Under the pieces are notes generated by a model, which worked only from the letters and a program-made list of their open reading frames with translations, did not search any database and had not been told where the DNA came from. 64,000 bases of DNA. It comes from Parabacteroides faecis. GTDB lineage: Bacteria; Bacteroidota; Bacteroidia; Bacteroidales; Tannerellaceae. The translations under genes and the position numbers were made by a program. Of this stretch, positions 60,135-64,000 are shown in pieces; position 1 is the stretch's first letter; each line of letters opens with the position of its first letter. The stretch covers positions 1 to 64,000 of the forward strand of contig NZ_BMPB01000017.1 in assembly GCF_014647375.1 (NCBI RefSeq). Direction: 5' to 3'.

Positions 60135-61064
60135 ATGATAGTCAGAATACTTTGTCTGCTGGTATTTGCGTTGATTTTTAGCTCATGTCATGGTCAGCAA
60201 ACTGTAAAAACAGGAAAAAAGGATACAACATCGAAAAGCTTTGAAATGGTAGCTGTCCCAAGTATGATCACCGATCCGGGTGAACGGGCGAAATATCTGG
60301 TACAGCATTATTGGGATAAATTTGATTTTACCGATACGGCTTATATCCATCTACCGGATATAACGGAACAGGCACTTACAAACTATATCGATCTGATGAA
60401 ATATGTATCTCCGGAAGTAGCATCTTCGTCTATCAAAGGAATGATGCATAAGGCGACTGCCGATAGTATTTTCTTTGCTCATATGGCCGGTTTATATGAG
60501 AAGTACTTGTATGATCCTAATTCTCCGATGCGTGATGAGTCGTTATATATACCGGTTTTGGAATCGATTCTGGCTGCTCCGGTTTTTGATGAAGTGAATA
60601 AGATACGTCCGGCCCATTTATTGGAACTGGCATTGAAAAACAGAGTAGGAGAACCTGCTACGGATTTTACTTATACGCTTGCCGACGGAAAGACGGGTAC
60701 ATTATATAATGTAAAGGCAGACTACTTGTTATTATTCTTTTATAATCCGGATTGTCACGCTTGTAAAGAAATTACAGGACAGTTGTTGTCTTCACCGCTG
60801 ATCTCGGGTTTGCAGACAAACAAAAAACTGAAGATCCTGGCTGTTTATCCGGACGAAGATCTGGAAGCATGGCGAAAGCACATACCGGATGTTCCGGTAG
60901 AATGGATAAATTCTTACGATAACACAGTGAGCCTTAAAAATGATGAAATATATGATTTGAAAGCGATTCCTACGCTTTATCTGCTGGATAAAAACAAAAA
61001 AGTTATATTGAAAGATGTCACACTTAACCAGTTGATGGAATTTTTACAAATGCAAACAAACTAA
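60135..61064 (+). CDS. Thioredoxin-like lipoprotein with DUF5106-type N-domain
   Basis: A 309-residue lipoprotein with LIFSSC (Cys18) as lipobox. The middle region (about 45-170) is helical and resembles DUF5106, which precedes thioredoxin folds in Bacteroidales. The C-terminal thioredoxin/TlpA-like domain (about 180-309) has the redox motif CHAC in FFYNPDCHACKEI and the cis-Pro loop AIPTLYLLDKN. It probably handles thiol-disulfide exchange in the periplasm. The partner is unknown. The M48 protease gene follows 24 bases later. Confidence 0.85.
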   Translation: MIVRILCLLVFALIFSSCHGQQTVKTGKKDTTSKSFEMVAVPSMITDPGERAKYLVQHYWDKFDFTDTAYIHLPDITEQALTNYIDLMKYVSPEVASSSIKGMMHKATADSIFFAHMAGLYEKYLYDPNSPMRDESLYIPVLESILAAPVFDEVNKIRPAHLLELALKNRVGEPATDFTYTLADGKTGTLYNVKADYLLLFFYNPDCHACKEITGQLLSSPLISGLQTNKKLKILAVYPDEDLEAWRKHIPDVPVEWINSYDNTVSLKNDEIYDLKAIPTLYLLDKNKKVILKDVTLNQLMEFLQMQTN

Positions 61065-61088
61065 GTATGTAAATAAACAAATTGAAGT

Positions 61089-61874
61089 ATGAGAACAACG
61101 TTATTATCATTAGCCTTTTTGGCAGGGATTAGTCTGACTGCATCTGCCCAGTTCAAAATTGGAGGAAAAACCATTAATACTAAGAAAGTTGTCGGTGCCG
61201 CGACCGATGTGGCAAAAGCGATCACACTTAGTGATACCGATATTGCCAATATGAGTCGCGAATATATCGAGTGGATGGATACGCATAATGAAGTGGCCGG
61301 ACCTGATACGGAAATGGGAGCACGTCTGGAACGTCTGACCAAAGATATAAAAGTGGATGGCTTGGATCTGAATTTCAAAGTGTATAATGTAGTCGACGTC
61401 AACGCTTTTGCCTGTGGTGACGGAAGTGTACGTGTTTGTGGCGGATTGATGAAGATAATGGATGACAATGAAGTGATGGCTGTTATCGGGCATGAGATCG
61501 GTCACGTACTTCATTCCGATTCTAAAGATGCTATGAAGAACGCTTATCTGACTTCGGCAGCCAAAAATGCGGCAGGGGCAACTAGCGATGTTGTTGCTAA
61601 GTTGTCTGATTCTCAGTTAGGCGACCTGGCTACGGCTTTGGCTGGTGCACAGTATTCGCAGAAGCAGGAAAATGAAGCGGATGATTACGGTTTTGAGTTT
61701 AGTGTAGCTAATGGATATGATCCTCACAGCATGCATGATTCATTGGCTAAATTGTTGGAGTTGAGTGCAGATGCACCTAAGTCGTCCAAGTTTCGTCAGC
61801 TCTTTTCCAGCCATCCGGAAACGGAGAAACGGGTTCAGCGAATGAAAGAGAAAGCAGACAATTATACAAAGTAG
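61089..61874 (+). CDS. M48-family zinc metalloprotease
   Basis: A secreted 261-residue protease, related to YcaL/LoiP-type periplasmic enzymes. The signal peptide ends in ASAQ (about residue 19), and no lipobox is present. The zinc site is HEIGH (residues 135-139), with the third ligand in ENEADDYGFEF. FSSHPETEKRVQRM near the end is typical. It may act in quality control of outer-membrane proteins, by analogy only. It follows the thioredoxin-like lipoprotein on the same strand. Confidence 0.93.
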   Translation: MRTTLLSLAFLAGISLTASAQFKIGGKTINTKKVVGAATDVAKAITLSDTDIANMSREYIEWMDTHNEVAGPDTEMGARLERLTKDIKVDGLDLNFKVYNVVDVNAFACGDGSVRVCGGLMKIMDDNEVMAVIGHEIGHVLHSDSKDAMKNAYLTSAAKNAAGATSDVVAKLSDSQLGDLATALAGAQYSQKQENEADDYGFEFSVANGYDPHSMHDSLAKLLELSADAPKSSKFRQLFSSHPETEKRVQRMKEKADNYTK

Positions 61875-61961
61875 TACGTATATTATGTTATCGTCTCTTA
61901 AACGGGTGGAGTCTTTACTGAAATATTGCTAAAACAATCTTCTTTTATGTCGAAAAAGTAT

Positions 61962-61990
61962 GTTGGATAACATAAAATTGCATATATTTG
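61962..61990 (+). promoter_or_regulatory. Promoter of the candidate small RNA
   Basis: GTTG (61962-61965), a 17-base spacer and TATATTTG (61983-61990) form a near-consensus Bacteroidetes promoter. A terminator follows 47 bases downstream of the -7 element without a gene between them. Confidence 0.6.
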
Positions 61991-61996
61991 CACTGT

Positions 61997-62065
61997 GTTT
62001 TTCATGGTATTAGATTTAAGGTTAGCAATGAAGATTGGTTGTCGGGAGACAACCTTTTCTTTTTT
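61997..62065 (+). ncRNA. Candidate small RNA or attenuated leader (about 70 nt)
   Basis: A strong -7 element and an intrinsic terminator frame roughly 70 transcribed bases with no reading frame of note. The core ATTAGATTTAAGGTTA followed by a terminator stem looks like a discrete RNA. It could be an independent small RNA or the attenuated leader of the DUF151 gene, which has its own -7 element at 62121. The 5' end is estimated. No Rfam family was assigned. Confidence 0.45.
62037..62065 (+). terminator. Intrinsic terminator of the candidate small RNA
   Basis: GGTTGTC (62037-62043) and GACAACC (62048-62054) form a seven-pair stem with a GGGA loop, followed by TTTTCTTTTTT. Confidence 0.75.
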
Positions 62066-62120
62066 ATATACCTTACTGAATCATTTTCAGCCTTTCTCCC
62101 TTTTAATTCCGAAATAATAT

Positions 62121-62128
62121 TACTTTTG
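62121..62128 (+). promoter_or_regulatory. Promoter -7 element for the DUF151 gene
   Basis: TACTTTTG matches TANNTTTG, 26 bases before the GTG start at 62155. Confidence 0.55.
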
Positions 62129-62154
62129 TATAGTGACTATAAAATTTATGTGGT

Positions 62155-62793
62155 GTGGATGCAAAAATAAAATTACGGGTTCAGGGGCTAACGAATAGTC
62201 AGATCCAGTCTGGAGCTTATGCTTTGATACTGGCGGAAGAAAACGGAGCCCGTCGTATACCTATTATAGTAGGGACCTCAGAGGCGCAGTCTATTGCTAT
62301 TGCGTTGGAACATATTACGCCTCCCAGACCTCTTACGCACGATTTATTTGTGACCTTTGCACAGGCTTTTGCTATTCAGTTGCAGGAGGTTTTCATTTAT
62401 AAATTCGAAGACGGGGTTTTTTATTCGGAACTATTGTTTGACGATGGTATTACCCAGATACGTCTTGACTCCCGCACATCGGATGCGATAGCGATCGCTC
62501 TTCGTGTGAAATGTGATATCTATACAACAGAACAAATTGTTTCTGAATGCGGTGTGGTTTTGGAGGAAGCTACATTGTTGGAAGATAAGGACGATGATGA
62601 ATATTCTTTGCTGGATAAAGAGCCTGAAGATATAGAAGATGAGGCGGAGTTAAAGAAATGGCTTTCTCTTTTGGATGAAGAAGAATTGAGTGAACGGCTG
62701 GAAGAAGCGATTGCCGATGAGAATTACGAATACGCCAAGATGTATAAAGATGAGATACGTCGACGTGAAGAAGAAGAGGGGAACGCCAAATGA
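62155..62793 (+). CDS. DUF151 bifunctional nuclease family protein with UVR motif
   Basis: A 212-residue cytoplasmic protein. The DUF151 domain (about 1-130) has ALILAEENGARRIPIIVGTSEAQSIAIAL and RTSDAIAIALRVKCDIYTT, as in the bifunctional DNase/RNase proteins. An acidic linker (about 140-170) follows. The C-terminal helix pair EELSERLEEAIADENYEYAKMYKDEIRRREEE is a UvrB/UvrC (UVR) motif. The start is a GTG at 62155, since the only nearby ATG codons (62148, 62159) are out of frame. Its stop overlaps the start of the transporter gene (ATGA). Confidence 0.92.
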   Translation: MDAKIKLRVQGLTNSQIQSGAYALILAEENGARRIPIIVGTSEAQSIAIALEHITPPRPLTHDLFVTFAQAFAIQLQEVFIYKFEDGVFYSELLFDDGITQIRLDSRTSDAIAIALRVKCDIYTTEQIVSECGVVLEEATLLEDKDDDEYSLLDKEPEDIEDEAELKKWLSLLDEEELSERLEEAIADENYEYAKMYKDEIRRREEEEGNAK

Positions 62794-64000
62794 TAGATCA
62801 ACAGAGCGGGATCAGCTTTGAATCCCTTTTACGTGGAATATTAGGGATTGTAACGGTTCTGGCTGTGGCTTACGCTTTGAGTCAGGATCGGAAACGGATC
62901 GATTGGAAGTTGATCGGAGGAGGTCTGGTCATGCAGATCATATTTGCTTTGGCAGTTCTTTATATTCCTTTTGTGGGAACCGCTTTGGAATGGATAGGAA
63001 GAGCTTTTATCAAACTGATGGATTTTACGCAGGCAGGTGTAGGTTTTTTATTGGGACCGTATGCCACTAAAAGTAATGGCTTTATTTTCCTGATCCATTC
63101 ATTACCGGTTGTTATATTCTTTTCTGCGTTGGTATCACTCTTTTATCATTGGGGTATTATTCAGCGTGTAGTAGGAGCTTTTTCCTGGGTATTGCGGAAG
63201 TTTATGAACATTTCCGGAGCGGAAGGACTGGTGACTTCCGGTAATATATTTATGGGAATGACTGAATCTCCCGTACTTATAAAGAATTATTTGCCGGCAA
63301 TGAATCGGTCTGAAATATTTCTGGTTATGGTATCGGGAATGGGAACGATTGCCGGAACAGTAATGGCTACTTATATAGGAATGCTTTCGGGAGGAGATCC
63401 GGTTGCACGGGTTTTGTTTGCCAAGCATCTCATCTCAGCATCGTTGATGGCTGCCCCCGGATCGATCGTTTTGGCGAAGATGCTTTGTCCTCAGACAGAA
63501 GTTGTAGTTGATCAGGCTGCGAGTCTGGAAAAGGGTAGTTCTCATCCGACGGCATTGGATGCGTTGGCTTCCGGAACGTCAACAGGGATTCGGTTGATGG
63601 TTAATATAGCAGCCATGTTGCTGGTCTTCATTGCGTTGGTCGCATTAGCCAATTACTTGTTGGAAGGTTTGTTGGGGCGCTATACCGGATTGAATGAATG
63701 GATTGTCTCGGTGACTGACGGGAAGGCTCATGGATTGACGTTCCAGTTTATTCTGGGAATAATTCTTGCGCCGTTCATGTGGTTGATCGGTATTCCGTCA
63801 CCGGATATTATGTTGGTAGGCTCTTTGCTGGGGCAGAAGACTATCCTGAATGAATTTGTCGCTTATTTTCAGTTGCAGGAATGGAAAGATGCCGGTATGT
63901 TTATGTACCAGAAATCGATTTTGATGTCTACTTATATATTATGTGGTTTTGCCAATATCTCGTCTATCGGGATTTTATTAGGTGGAATGGGAGTGCTGGC
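62790..64000 (+). CDS. CNT-family (NupC-type) nucleoside transporter, 3' truncated by window
   Basis: A cation-coupled nucleoside symporter. The ATG at 62790 overlaps the DUF151 stop. About 403 codons are visible, and the frame is open at the window end, so the gene continues beyond 64000. Hydrophobic helices begin near residue 12. The CNT signature is ISGAEGLVTSGNIFMGMTESPVLIKNYLP, followed by VSGMGTIAGTVMATYIGML and AAPGSIVLAKMLCP. The C-terminal half shows LGIILAPFMWLIGIPSPDI and VAYFQL. Members of this family have about 410-430 residues, so little should be missing. Confidence 0.94.
   Translation, partial: MIDQQSGISFESLLRGILGIVTVLAVAYALSQDRKRIDWKLIGGGLVMQIIFALAVLYIPFVGTALEWIGRAFIKLMDFTQAGVGFLLGPYATKSNGFIFLIHSLPVVIFFSALVSLFYHWGIIQRVVGAFSWVLRKFMNISGAEGLVTSGNIFMGMTESPVLIKNYLPAMNRSEIFLVMVSGMGTIAGTVMATYIGMLSGGDPVARVLFAKHLISASLMAAPGSIVLAKMLCPQTEVVVDQAASLEKGSSHPTALDALASGTSTGIRLMVNIAAMLLVFIALVALANYLLEGLLGRYTGLNEWIVSVTDGKAHGLTFQFILGIILAPFMWLIGIPSPDIMLVGSLLGQKTILNEFVAYFQLQEWKDAGMFMYQKSILMSTYILCGFANISSIGILLGGMGVL

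Overview
The window is a piece of a Bacteroidales chromosome, most likely a Parabacteroides or a close relative. The grounds are the TANNTTTG-type -7 promoter elements, the near absence of strong Shine-Dalgarno sites, an intact susABCDE starch locus, the order rnfBCDGEA followed by galE, and many lipoproteins. The species is an inference and no search was run.

Layout. 1-340: 3' end of a 23S rRNA gene, 5S rRNA and terminator. 683-6372: an RND drug-efflux operon in which the inner-membrane pump and the outer-membrane channel form one 1508-residue reading frame. 6522-11832: methionine biosynthesis (metA), a U32/RlhA-like protein, a lipoprotein cyclophilin, an NAD(P)-binding protein and a HAD phosphatase. 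11840-14582 (minus): an HPt protein and a hybrid histidine kinase with two receiver domains. 14862-21465 (minus): galE and the whole rnf electron-transport operon headed by a RseC-like gene. 21566-23107: a DUF3078 outer-membrane protein. 23645-27159: pyrG-yidC. 27434-33401: a membrane protein, kdsB, a KefB-type antiporter, an AlbA_2 protein and an NfeD protein. 33665-39647: an ECF sigma factor, then a salvage-like operon of threonine aldolase, a fused EEP/purple-acid-phosphatase, a purine permease, xpt and a thioesterase. 39666-44584 (minus): dnaG with a NatAB-type ABC exporter and a histidine phosphatase. 44646-47146 (minus): an AraC regulator translationally coupled to a SusR-like DUF6377 sensor. 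47310-49590: a fused carboxymuconolactone-decarboxylase/hydrolase, a cupin lipoprotein and a 24-residue mini-lipoprotein. 50015-60001: susA, susB, susC, susD and susE, without susF or susG. 60135-64000: a thioredoxin-like lipoprotein, an M48 protease, a candidate small RNA, a DUF151 nuclease and a CNT nucleoside transporter cut by the window edge.

How the genes work together. SusC/SusD/SusE bind and import maltooligosaccharides, and SusA and SusB degrade them in the periplasm. The DUF6377 protein is the likely maltose sensor-regulator. Rnf couples ferredoxin oxidation to NAD reduction and ion pumping. The phosphatase fusion, purine permease and Xpt suggest scavenging of nucleobases from phosphorylated or nucleic-acid substrates.

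The least explained structure is intergenic. Two gaps (23351-23442 and 49621-49858) carry degenerate arrays of 22-23 bp repeats, and a third (7507-7690) is a nested inverted-repeat element. I found no defence island, CRISPR array, transposase or prophage here.
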